The position numbers and the translations under genes are program-made. A DNA stretch of 64,000 bases. It comes from Bacteroidales bacterium (lineage in GTDB: Bacteria; Bacteroidota; Bacteroidia; Bacteroidales; UBA932). Positions within the stretch are counted from its first letter, which is position 1, and the number at the start of each line of letters is the position of its first letter. The notes under the pieces are model-generated. The model searched no databases, had not been told where the DNA came from, and was given only the letters and a program-made list of their open reading frames with translations. Location: positions 1 to 64,000 of the forward strand of contig JAFZVQ010000034.1 in the NCBI GenBank assembly GCA_017617715.1. The letters run 5' to 3'. Below, one piece after another: positions 53,934 through 62,300 of the stretch.

Positions 53934-54929
53934 TTAGTCGCTCAGGGAGAAACGCTTGAAGGCGACGACCTTGGCCTCTTTGTCTTCGGCTGCGATGGCG
54001 GCCTTGACGGAGATCTTCTCCTCGCTCATCTGGTAGTCCTGCTCCTCGAGGGTCATTTCCTTGAGGAACTTCTGCACGCGGCCGTTTGCGATGTTCTCGA
54101 TCATGGCAGGGTTGAGGCTTGCGGCCTTCTCCTCGCCGACGGTCTTGATGATTTCGCGAGCCTGGGCAGCCTGCTCGGGAGTGATCCATCCCTTAGCAGT
54201 GTTGGACTCGATGTGGTCTTCGCTGTCCACGTGGGCGGGGTTGATACCGACCTTCTTGAGGGCGGCGTCAATTGCCTTCTGGACCATTTCGTCCTTGGTC
54301 TTCTGGATGGCCACGGCTTTCTCGTTGTCAAGCACGGACTGGGGGCAGTCTGCGATTCCGATGGAGACGGGGTTCATCGAAGCGACCTGCATCACGACAC
54401 CCTTGGCGAGAGCCTCGGAGACGGGCTTGTTGAAGCCCACGAGGGCGCCGAGCTTGCCGGTGATCTTGTGGATGTATTCGACCACGAAAGGAGCCTCCAC
54501 GAGGGCATAGCCCACGAGGACGTGCTTCTCTCCGGTCTTGCCGGTCTGGGCTTCCACTGCCTCGGCCACGGTGTATCCGTCTGCCATCTTGCAGGCCTTC
54601 AGGCCTTCAAGGTCGGCGGGGCAGTTCGCGATGGCGACATCGGCGATGGCGTCGGCCAGGTTCTGGAAGTCGGCATTGCGGGACACGAAATCGGTCTCGC
54701 AGCCAAGGCATATAAGTATGCCCTTTCCTCCCTGGAGACGGGCCTTCACGGCGCCTTCGGAGGTCTCGCGGTCGGCGCGCTTGGCGGCGACCATCTTGCC
54801 CTTCTCGCGGATGATGCCGATGGCTTTCTCGAAGTCGCCGTTAGCTTCCTCGAGGGCCTTCTTGCAATCCATCATACCGGCAGAAGTCATTTTACGTAAC
54901 TTCATTACGTCTGCTGCAGTAATTGCCAT
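53934..54929 (-). CDS. tsf: Elongation factor Ts
   Basis: 331 residues. The N-terminal UBA-like domain has KLRKMTSAGMMDCKKALEEA and the core has GGKGILICLGCETDFVSRN, both classic EF-Ts. It exchanges GDP for GTP on EF-Tu. The C-terminal part is longer than in E. coli and has the usual Bacteroidetes extension. Last gene of the ribosomal block, 27 nt after rpsB. Confidence 0.97.
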   Translation of the reverse strand: MAITAADVMKLRKMTSAGMMDCKKALEEANGDFEKAIGIIREKGKMVAAKRADRETSEGAVKARLQGGKGILICLGCETDFVSRNADFQNLADAIADVAIANCPADLEGLKACKMADGYTVAEAVEAQTGKTGEKHVLVGYALVEAPFVVEYIHKITGKLGALVGFNKPVSEALAKGVVMQVASMNPVSIGIADCPQSVLDNEKAVAIQKTKDEMVQKAIDAALKKVGINPAHVDSEDHIESNTAKGWITPEQAAQAREIIKTVGEEKAASLNPAMIENIANGRVQKFLKEMTLEEQDYQMSEEKISVKAAIAAEDKEAKVVAFKRFSLSD

Positions 54930-54956
54930 AGCTTTATTCTTTAACAGTTAATGGAA

Positions 54957-55883
54957 CTATTCGGCCTTGGGCTCTTCGGCTTTGGGCTCTTCAGCCTTGG
55001 GCTCTTCGGCTTTGGGCTCTTCTGCCTTAGGCTCTTCAGCCTTGGGGGCCTCAGCCTTGGGCTCTTCGGCTTCGACCTTCTCAGCCTCGGGGGCTTCGTC
55101 GGCCTTGGCGCCCTTGCGTGCACGGATCTTGCGTGCGGCGGGCTTTGCGGGAGCTTCGGCTGCTTCCTCGGCGGGAGCTTCCTTGTCCTTCTCGAGCTTG
55201 CGCTCTTCGAGGCCTTCGGCGATAGCTGCGCAGAGAACGTTCATGATGCACTCGATGGACTTTGCCGCATCATCATTTGCCGGGATCACGAAATCGACGG
55301 GGGTAGGATCGCAACAAGTATCTACCATGGCGAATACCGGAATGTTGAGGCGGCCGGCTTCCTTGACGGCGTTGGCTTCCTTCTGGATGTCAATCACGAA
55401 GATTGCTGAAGGGAGGCGGCTCATGTCGCGGATGGAACCGAGGTTCTTCTCGAGTTTTGCTCTCTGGCGGTCCACCTGGAGGCGCTCACGCTTTGCGAGC
55501 TTGTCGAAGGTGCCGTCTTCTTTCATCTTATCGATGACGCTCATTTTCTTGATGGCCTTGCGGATGGTCGGGAAGTTGGTAAGCATACCGCCCGCCCAGC
55601 GCTCGGTGACCGAAGGCATACCGACAGCGGCTGCTTTCTCGCTGACGATGTCCTTGGCCTGTTTCTTGGTCGCGACGAAGAGGATCTTGCGGCCGCTCTT
55701 GGCCAGGATCTTCATTTCTTCGGCGGCCTCGTCAATCTTGACGATGGTCTTGTGCAGGTCTATGATGTGGATGCCGTTCTTCTGGTCGAAGATGTACGGA
55801 GCCATCTTAGGATTCCACTTACGGGCGAGGTGTCCGAAGTGTACGCCTGCATCAAGTAGTTCTTGGAAATTTGTACGTGACAT
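54957..55883 (-). CDS. rpsB: 30S ribosomal protein S2 with repetitive acidic C-terminal tail
   Basis: 308 residues. Residues 1-225 are canonical S2 (LLDAGVHFGHLARKWNPKMA; ERWAGGMLTNF). From about 230 on there is an added Ala/Glu/Lys/Pro tail: a basic patch (ARKIRARKGAK) followed by seven to eight 5-residue units EEPKA. The units are encoded by near-identical 15-bp repeats at about 54960-55060, so the copy number is likely to vary between strains. The preceding leader (55884-56041) contains several hairpins. Confidence 0.97.
   Translation of the reverse strand: MSRTNFQELLDAGVHFGHLARKWNPKMAPYIFDQKNGIHIIDLHKTIVKIDEAAEEMKILAKSGRKILFVATKKQAKDIVSEKAAAVGMPSVTERWAGGMLTNFPTIRKAIKKMSVIDKMKEDGTFDKLAKRERLQVDRQRAKLEKNLGSIRDMSRLPSAIFVIDIQKEANAVKEAGRLNIPVFAMVDTCCDPTPVDFVIPANDDAAKSIECIMNVLCAAIAEGLEERKLEKDKEAPAEEAAEAPAKPAARKIRARKGAKADEAPEAEKVEAEEPKAEAPKAEEPKAEEPKAEEPKAEEPKAEEPKAE
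54960..55060. repeat. 15-bp tandem repeat inside rpsB
   Basis: Near-perfect head-to-tail units of TTCGGCCTTGGGCTC and variants (plus-strand reading) encode the EEPKA units of the S2 tail. Confidence 0.85.
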
Positions 55884-56041
55884 TTTTTTGTTTCTTGTTT
55901 GTTAAAACTGTGCCCGGTTGCGGGCCTCTTTTCATCAAGGCGGAGTAGCGGCCTTGCCGGTCTCCGGCCTTTTCCGCAGGGTGGCAACATTCCGTTGGGA
56001 ATGTTTGGAACCACCTCTGTGCGACTAAAATCAACAAATAA
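55884..56041 (-). promoter_or_regulatory. Structured leader between rpsI and rpsB
   Basis: 158 nt with no ORF. On the minus strand it contains three hairpins: ACATTCC/GGAATGT, GGCCGG/CCGGCC-like, and GCCCG/CGGGC (loop CAAC), then the A-rich stretch before the rpsB ATG. Leaders of rpsB are often sites of S2 feedback; that role here is inferred from position and structure only. Confidence 0.45.
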
Positions 56042-56431
56042 CTAACGTTTGCTGAACTGGAAGCGTCTGCGGGCTCCGGGCTGACCGGGCTTCTTGCGCT
56101 CGACCTCGCGTGCGTCGCGGGTGAGGAAACCGGCTGCCTTAAGAGCGGGACGATATGCTTCCTTGTCAACCTCACAAAGGGCGCGGGCGATTCCGAGACG
56201 GATGGCCTCGGCCTGGCCTTTGGTGCCGCCGCCGCAGATGGTCACTTTGATGTCAAACTGACCTGCGGTGCCGGTGACCTCAAGAGGCTGGTTCACCACG
56301 TAACGAAGGGTCTCTGCGGGGAAATAATTCTCGAGAGTGCGGTCGTTGACGGTGATGTTGCCTTTGCCGGCGGTGAGATAAACGCGAGCCACAGCTGCTT
56401 TACGTCTTCCAAGGGCGTGTGTCTGTTCCAT
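56042..56431 (-). CDS. rpsI: 30S ribosomal protein S9
   Basis: 129 residues: [12 protein letters not shown] at the N-terminus, [19 protein letters not shown] in the middle, and the basic tail ending RRRFQFSKR. The terminal Arg contacts tRNA in the P site. Directly after rplM, the near-universal order. Confidence 0.98.
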   Translation of the reverse strand: MEQTHALGRRKAAVARVYLTAGKGNITVNDRTLENYFPAETLRYVVNQPLEVTGTAGQFDIKVTICGGGTKGQAEAIRLGIARALCEVDKEAYRPALKAAGFLTRDAREVERKKPGQPGARRRFQFSKR

Positions 56432-56440
56432 TTGCTCTGT

Positions 56441-56893
56441 TTAAATTTCGTTCAACTTGATTTCTTTAGGGTTCTGGGCCTGGTGCGGATGCTCGGGGCC
56501 TGCGTAGATGTGCAGATTGCCGAGGATCTTGCTGCCAAGACGATTCTTGGGGAGCATACCCTTGACTGCTCTCCGGATGAGCTCGGTCGGCCTCTTCTCG
56601 AGGATCTCCTTGGGCGTGGTGAAGCGCTGTCCACCGGGGAATCCGGTGTAGCGGGTGTACACGCGGTCGGTCATCTTCTTGCCACCAAGGGCCACCTTCT
56701 CGGCGTTGACCACGATGACGTTGTCACCGCAATCCACGTTGGGGGTGAAGCCGGGCTTGGTCTTGCCACGAAGGACAAGAGCCACGCGGGCGGCGAGACG
56801 ACCAAGTGCGAGATCCGTCGCATCAATGACGACCCACTCCTTGTTCACAGTCTCCTTGTGGAGAGATACTGTTTTGTAGCTTTGTGTGTCCAC
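56441..56893 (-). CDS. rplM: 50S ribosomal protein L13
   Basis: 150 residues with WVVIDATDLALGRLAARVA, GDNVIVVNAEKVALGGKK and the signature AVKGMLPKNRLG. An early-assembling large-subunit protein. First gene of the block, driven by the strong promoter at 56953-56983. Confidence 0.98.
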   Translation of the reverse strand: MDTQSYKTVSLHKETVNKEWVVIDATDLALGRLAARVALVLRGKTKPGFTPNVDCGDNVIVVNAEKVALGGKKMTDRVYTRYTGFPGGQRFTTPKEILEKRPTELIRRAVKGMLPKNRLGSKILGNLHIYAGPEHPHQAQNPKEIKLNEI

Positions 56894-56952
56894 TGTCTTG
56901 ATCTTTAAATGGTTAATACTATTATTGCGATCCCTTTAAAAATTAGGGGTTG

Positions 56953-56983
56953 CAAAGGTAGGAATTTTTTCTCAATTACCAAA
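56953..56983 (-). promoter_or_regulatory. Promoter of rplM operon
   Basis: On the minus strand, -33 TTTG (56983-56980), 19-nt spacer, -7 TACCTTTG (56960-56953): an exact Bacteroidetes housekeeping promoter about 60 nt before rplM. Confidence 0.85.
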
Positions 56984-56990
56984 GATTTGC

Positions 56991-57020
56991 TTGCTATTTC
57001 AATTTTTTGCTCTATCTTTG
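56991..57020 (+). promoter_or_regulatory. Promoter of tRNA-Met
   Basis: -7 TATCTTTG at 57013-57020 with a TTG 19 nt upstream (56991-56993). Divergent from the rplM promoter. About 50 nt before the tRNA. Confidence 0.7.
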
Positions 57021-57072
57021 CATTCCATTTCTGCACGGGCAATTGCCAGAGCGATTGCAAAAGCAGCGAAAT

Positions 57073-57146
57073 GGCGGGGTAGCTCAGCTGGTTAGAGCGT
57101 CGGATTCATAATCCGGAGGTCGTGGGATCATGCCCCACCCCCGCTA
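57073..57146 (+). tRNA. tRNA-Met (anticodon CAT), unusual T-loop
   Basis: Acceptor GGCGGGG pairs with CCCCGCT (a G-T wobble at 1-72), D-arm GCTC...GAGC, anticodon loop TTCATAA, 5-bp T-stem GTGGG/CCCAC. The T-loop reads ATCATGC instead of a TTCRANN-type loop: T54 and A58, which normally pair, are A and T. CCA is not encoded. The last 16 nt belong to the inverted repeat shared with 62.7-62.8 kb. Confidence 0.85.
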
Positions 57147-57274
57147 CAAATCAGCCTTCCTGGTCAAGAGGCTGAACACATATAAGTCTTGGTTTGACTA
57201 CGATCAACCAAACAGACTAAACTCTCTATATACCCGTCACAATAACCTGTGATGGTCTTTTTTATTATATGGGG
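57131..57274 (+). repeat. Left 144-bp terminal inverted repeat, structured
   Basis: Inverted copy of 62684-62826. It starts with TGCCCCACCCCCGCTAC (tRNA 3' end), then a hairpin TCAGCCT/AGGCTGA, a second hairpin TGGTTTGA/TCAACCA, a long identical block, and a terminator hairpin with T-tract. Where the two copies differ inside stems, both strands of the stem differ together. Confidence 0.9.
57234..57263 (+). terminator. Terminator after tRNA-Met
   Basis: CCGTCACA and TGTGATGG form a stem (one mismatch), followed by TCTTTTTT. An inverted copy lies at 62695-62724. Confidence 0.8.
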
Positions 57275-57358
57275 TGCCGATCAGTGGAGATAGATGTGGA
57301 TAGAATTGAATACGATCTCCCAAGCAAAGAATAAGGCTATACGGTCCCCAAAAGTGGC

Positions 57359-57380
57359 AAATTTGTGTCCATATATGCGA
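57359..57380 (+). repeat. 22-bp inner inverted repeat, left copy
   Basis: Identical to the reverse complement of 62601-62622; the core CATATATGCGACC (57370-57382) recurs inverted at 62940-62952. It sits 36 nt before the recombinase ATG, with GACCAGT/ACTGGTC flanking, so it could be a recombinase binding or crossover site or an operator. Confidence 0.65.
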
Positions 57381-57415
57381 CCAGTGTATTCAGCAAATAA
57401 AACTGGTCACAAATT

Positions 57416-58564
57416 ATGTCAAGAAGCACAGCAAATGTTTCATTCTACTGCCGTGAGAGCAAGAAAAACAGGGATGGACTAGCACCTATCGAACTGGTCA
57501 TAATCCTGAATACACAGAGGTGTTTTATCCAACTGCCGAGGAAGGAATACCCCGCTGCATTCAAAGCACAGGTCAAGGGCAAGAAAAGGACTGACTTGAT
57601 AGAGTATCTGGATGGTGTTAGAGCCAGGCTGAACCAGATTGCCACCACTTTCCTTATGGAAGGGAGACCACTGACTTCAGATGCGCTCAAAACCTATTTC
57701 CAGACAGGAGGATACCAGATATATACCATTGAGGACCTCTTCAATGACTATATGCGCATCCTGAAAAAGAGGGTAGGAAAGGACTTGACCGCCAAGAGCT
57801 ACCGCAAATATGAGATAGCTAGGGACAAGCTCTACCGCATCATCTCACCCAAGGAACCAGTGAGCGCCATAACCAAAGCAGTCATCCTGGACTATCAAGC
57901 GTCTATGAACCAGTACCTGGACTATGTTACTACCAACGGATACTGCCAGAGGGTGAAGACTATCGTTCAGTTCGGGATAGATAACGGGAAAATCAAGACA
58001 AACCCTTTCTGCGGAATCAAGCTCCGGAAGGGTGAGAAGAGCATACAGTTCCTATCAGAAGAGGAGGTTGATAGAATCCGCACAACAGACTTCCACAATG
58101 AGAGCCTGAACAGGGTAAGAGACCTGTTTGTGTTCCAGGCAGCATCAGGACTTTCCTATACAGATATGGCTAAGCTTGTACCTACAGACTTCCAGGTAAC
58201 AGAGGATGGTCAGTACTATATCCACGACAAACGTAACAAAACCGGAGTGTTCTATACCGCTGTCATCCTGGAGCAAGGGGTGGAGATTCTGAAGAAATAC
58301 AACTTCAAGCTCCCTATGCTGGGTAACCATAAGCTGAATGTCTATCTAAAGGCCATAAGAGACCTCTGCGGGATAGACAAGCCTATCTTTTCCCACGTTG
58401 CCAGACACACCTATGCTACCAGGTGCCTTAACAGAGGGATACGCTTGGAGGTGGTAGCAAAGCTTCTGGGACATAGCACCACCAGAATAACACAACACTA
58501 TGCTAAACTGCTAAAAAGCAGTATTTTGGATGAGGTGAAGGATGCTTTTGAGAAATCCAATTGA
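57416..58564 (+). CDS. Tyrosine recombinase (Bacteroidetes integrase type)
   Basis: 382 residues. N-terminal arm-binding domain (about 1-90), SAM-like core-binding domain (about 105-195), catalytic domain (about 210-380). Catalytic residues: HVARHTYATR (H-x-x-R), LLGHSTTRITQHYA with the His and the nucleophile Tyr. The first catalytic Arg is replaced: the segment reads AASGLSYTDMAKL, with Ser where many integrases have Arg. The conjugative-transposon integrase IntDOT shows the same replacement, so the enzyme may still be active. Likely acts on the inverted or tRNA-linked repeats around it. Confidence 0.93.
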   Translation: MSRSTANVSFYCRESKKNRDGLAPIELVIILNTQRCFIQLPRKEYPAAFKAQVKGKKRTDLIEYLDGVRARLNQIATTFLMEGRPLTSDALKTYFQTGGYQIYTIEDLFNDYMRILKKRVGKDLTAKSYRKYEIARDKLYRIISPKEPVSAITKAVILDYQASMNQYLDYVTTNGYCQRVKTIVQFGIDNGKIKTNPFCGIKLRKGEKSIQFLSEEEVDRIRTTDFHNESLNRVRDLFVFQAASGLSYTDMAKLVPTDFQVTEDGQYYIHDKRNKTGVFYTAVILEQGVEILKKYNFKLPMLGNHKLNVYLKAIRDLCGIDKPIFSHVARHTYATRCLNRGIRLEVVAKLLGHSTTRITQHYAKLLKSSILDEVKDAFEKSN

Positions 58565-58603
58565 TAGAGTCCACCTTCTATCTAACCTCTTGATTAAAGG
58601 TAT

Positions 58604-58636
58604 TTTCGTTATTCAAAGATATTTTTCCTATCTTTG
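58604..58636 (+). promoter_or_regulatory. Promoter between recombinase and cargo
   Basis: -7 TATCTTTG at 58629-58636 with TTTCG about 20 nt upstream. It points towards the structured stretch and the cargo genes. Confidence 0.65.
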
Positions 58637-58639
58637 TTG

Positions 58640-58841
58640 TGCTACTGGGACGAGAAATCCCCAGGGCAGAAAGGTAGTTCATCTAAAAGAGAAAATCTGG
58701 ACAATTTTTTACGTCAGATGGACAATTCCAGTTCGGTATGTCTCGACACCCTCCGGGTGCCGTGCATATAGGCAGGAATGTCTATTGACGTAGGCCCCGT
58801 CCAGAGGCTCTCTTTTGATAGACGAGATTCCTGCCTTTTTT
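58640..58841 (+). ncRNA. Candidate structured RNA or attenuating leader (unassigned)
   Basis: About 200 nt with no convincing ORF, starting at a consensus promoter. It contains CTACTGGG...CCCCA...GTAG, two copies of GGACAATT inside a CTGGA/TCCAG stem, the hairpin CACCC-TCC-GGGTG, and finally a 15-bp closing stem (GGCAGGAAT+GTCTAT with ATAGAC+ATTCCTGCC) that encloses two small hairpins and is followed by TTTTTT. This could be a small RNA with its own terminator or a leader controlling the cargo. It matches no family that I can name. Confidence 0.45.
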
Positions 58842-58879
58842 GTTACTATATGCTAATTCTGGAATCTGTTGGCATTTTT

Positions 58880-59290
58880 ATGCTGATTATGTTTGCTCAA
58901 GTAAAACCAGAAAAAGTCATTAGAGAATTGGTGAAAAACAACGAATGTAAAGTAAATGAGGTCACCAGGACTAGTGATTCCCCTCTGCTTGATTATGAGA
59001 GATTATACATAGAATGGGGTAATACCGGTGGAATGAGGCTAAGAATGAAGTTTTCCTTTTTTTGTGACTCGCCTAATGAAGTGAAGTTCTTTTACGATGA
59101 TGGCACCAGCATTCCTCATTGGCGAAGCATCGTATTTAACAATGGTAAAGATGCGTTTCCACCTGAATTAAGAGAGTATCTGGAAAGAAACAGAGATAAA
59201 CTGTTCAATGTTGAGATTCTTCCAGTAATAAAAGAGAAGGCTCGAAGGGCTTTTGGGAATGAATCAAACTGGAGTATTATAGTAGATTAA
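58880..59290 (+). CDS. Hypothetical protein in mobile unit (about 136 aa)
   Basis: The frame is open from 58778, but that part overlaps the terminator hairpin; I place the start at ATG 58880 (MLIMFAQVKPEK), with 58889 as an alternative. Mixed alpha/beta, rich in charged and aromatic residues (FSFFCDSPNEVKFFYDDGTS; YLERNRDKLFNVEILP), no signal peptide, no membrane segment, no motif I know. The size and cargo position next to a surface protein would fit an immunity-type or accessory protein, but nothing in the sequence proves it. Confidence 0.65.
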   Translation: MLIMFAQVKPEKVIRELVKNNECKVNEVTRTSDSPLLDYERLYIEWGNTGGMRLRMKFSFFCDSPNEVKFFYDDGTSIPHWRSIVFNNGKDAFPPELREYLERNRDKLFNVEILPVIKEKARRAFGNESNWSIIVD

Positions 59291-59319
59291 GTTAACCAGT
59301 GTTTACTATTATTAAGATT

Positions 59320-62300
59320 ATGCGGATCCGATTTATCTTGTGGAGAAATATCCCACTAGTGTTTCTAGCCTTAATAGTTGGTTGTATGAAGGAGGTAGAG
59401 ATTCAACCTCTGGAGCAAGATAACCTACGCGAAGTCGTATTCCATGCCGGATGGGATCCGGAAACCAAGACCGTGCTACAAGAAGACGGAAGCGTTTGGT
59501 GGTCGCCAGGGGATGAAATCGGTTTATTCGTTGAAACGCCAAGCCGACATGCTTTTTATAAATTGACAGCCACAAATACCGAGCCTGCCCCACGAACAGA
59601 CTTTATCGGTCAAATAGAAGGGGAACAAGATGCCATATCATACTTGGCAATCTATCCCTACAATTCGGCTACGATGTATAATGGTTATAGTTTTAAGACG
59701 ACGATGCCTTTAACACAAATTGCACGTGAGGGCACATTTGATAAGGGATATCTTGTGAGCGCCGCCGTTTCAGAAGACAATCATTTGTACTTTCATAATC
59801 TCTGTGGCGGAATTGTGTTTTCTGTTGAAAACGAGGGCATCAACAAAATCACCATAAAAGCTAATGCTGGGGAACTCCTTGCCGGAACCATTGCAATCAA
59901 TAAGAATCTGGAAATAGTAGCAGATTCCCAAATAGGAGAGTATCTAAAAGATTATTCTTCAATGTTAGAAGTGGTCGCACCAAATGAAGGAGCATTCATC
60001 CCGGGCAAACACTATTATGCTGTCATTCCTGCAATGACATTGAATCAAGGCCTTAGTGTTACTTACTATAAAGGCGATAAAGCAGGGACATATGAATATC
60101 GCCAACCTATTGAAATTAAACGAGGCGTTTTCAAGAGGCTGTACGGAAAGGATAAGGATGTGATCTATCATACTTGTTATCAAAACGTGGCGGAGCTTTA
60201 TTCTTTTCTGCCCAAGAGTATTGATAAAACGAGCATAACGGAAATACACTTCCACGTAAATGACGCAACAGTTACAGAGAATCAACTTGCGGCATCTGTC
60301 CCGGTTTATTACGAAGTAGAAGGAACATCCGTAAACATTTACACTTCAGCGGAAGTGTTTGATATTAGCCGTGTTACGGCTAATATGTTCAATGGATATT
60401 TCGCGCTGCAGGAGCTAGATCTATCTAAAACGATTGTATCTAATGCTACTAGTTATTTCCGTATGTTTATGGACTGCAGGTCCCTTGAGTCAATCATTTT
60501 TGGGGATTGGGATACACACAAAGCATTTATTATGGAGTGTATGTTCGCTAGATGTGAAAAACTGCGCGCGTTGGACTTGTCGTTTATGGACACAAGAAAT
60601 GTGTTCAAGATGAACGGGATGTTTGCCACTTGTGAATCCCTTGTATCCTTGAATCTGAGTTCTTTCGATACATCTCATGTCACGGAGATGAGAGGCTTGT
60701 TTGGAAGTTGTCATTCATTATCATCTTTGGATTTTAGTTCATTCGACACGAGCAATGTAACGGATATGGGTGGCATGTTCTCTGGCTGCTATAATCTGGA
60801 GTCTCTTGATCTATCGAGTTTAAATACGGACAATGTCACTAATATGTCTGGTATGTTTAGCAGCAGCTTGAGTCTAGAGTCTCTGGACCTGTCGGGCTTT
60901 AATACAGCAAATGTAACAGATATGAGCGGTATGTTCGAGAATTGCCAGTCTTTGAGAACAATAAACCTATCATCTTTTAGCACCGCTAATGTAGAGAGTT
61001 TTGAGAATATGTTTCATGGATGCGCCAACTTGGAATCACTTGATTTGACGAAGTTTAATACATCCAAAGCACAATCTATGTGGTTTATGTTCGGTTGGTG
61101 CACATCTCTGAAAGAATTGGATGTCAGTTCTTTCACATCCGAATCTCTCCAGAGGGCCGGATATATGTTCGGTACGTGCAAGAGGCTTCAGAAACTTAAC
61201 CTTGGGGCGTTTGATATATCACAAGCTGATTGCCAATATGTTGGTGAGGCGATAATGAGAACATCCAAGTCTGGGGCAATAAGATGTACTCCGGAAACGA
61301 GGGCCGTTCTAGAGCAGACAATGGATAATAACCTTTTAGGTAGTGTGACATGGTTGTCCTTATCTGATGATATCAACTCTTTTGAATATCAAAGAGATCC
61401 GAACCTTTATTATAGTTCCGATTTCAGCAAGCACGAAACCGTGAAAAAATTGTATTCGGCGACAAAAGGCAAAGGAATAGATATTGTGCTGATGGGCGAT
61501 GTGTATTCTGATAGGATGATTGCAAATGGACAATACGATGCAGATATGGAACTTGCCGCAGATGCTATTTTCTCAAAAGAGCCGATGGCCTCATTAAAAG
61601 ACTTCTTCAATGTATACATTGTGTATTTAGTTTCAGACAATGAGGTAATTGGAGAATCTACTGCATTGAATGCTGTTGAAGGTGGCCCTTTAAATGTTAC
61701 CGCACAAATACCAGAGAAATATAGAATATTGGCGACTGGCAACGGAGACCTGTCTGCCCAAGACGCAATCGTAATTGTTAATGGAACGTCCGGCACCTCT
61801 GGTTATGCAACCATGAGCGCAAGGTTTGAAGATAATAACTATTATGATTGCGATTATGGCTGGGGGTATAGTTCTGCTGTTGTGGCACGTGGCGATCATG
61901 ATTATTCCGATGAGTATCAAATTACTGTTGCCCATGAATTCGGCCATAGTTTCGCAAAACTAGCAGATGAGTATGTTACGAATGACACCATGATAGGAGA
62001 ATACGACGCCAGTGTTTTAGCAGATCACTTCAACCGCTTTGGATGGTATAAGAATGTCGATTTATCGTCTGACCCAGCAATTATCCGATGGTCGCGCTTC
62101 CTTAGTGATGAAAGATATGCAGATGATGGGGTCGGCATTTTTGAAGGAGGGGCACTTTACGCCCATGGTGTGTGGCGCCCCAGTGAGAACAGCATTATGA
62201 ATAACGGGACGATGTTTAACGCACCGTCAAGAGCCGCTATTTATAATAGGATACACAAATTAGCCTATGGCAAGGATTGGCAGTTTGATTGGGAGGAGTT

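Noticed and set aside
57294..57482. 62-residue ORF before the recombinase
   Set aside because: Overlaps the recombinase start in another frame; its similarity to an ORF at 62.5 kb comes only from the shared 22-bp DNA motif.
58778..58879. N-terminal extension of the hypothetical cargo protein
   Set aside because: These codons lie in the terminator-like stem and T-tract; the downstream ATG at 58880 or 58889 is a better start.
60400..61200. Regular repeats resembling a CRISPR array
   Set aside because: They are about 72-bp degenerate codon repeats encoding 24-residue BspA leucine-rich units inside one open frame; no identical short repeats with unique spacers and no cas genes.
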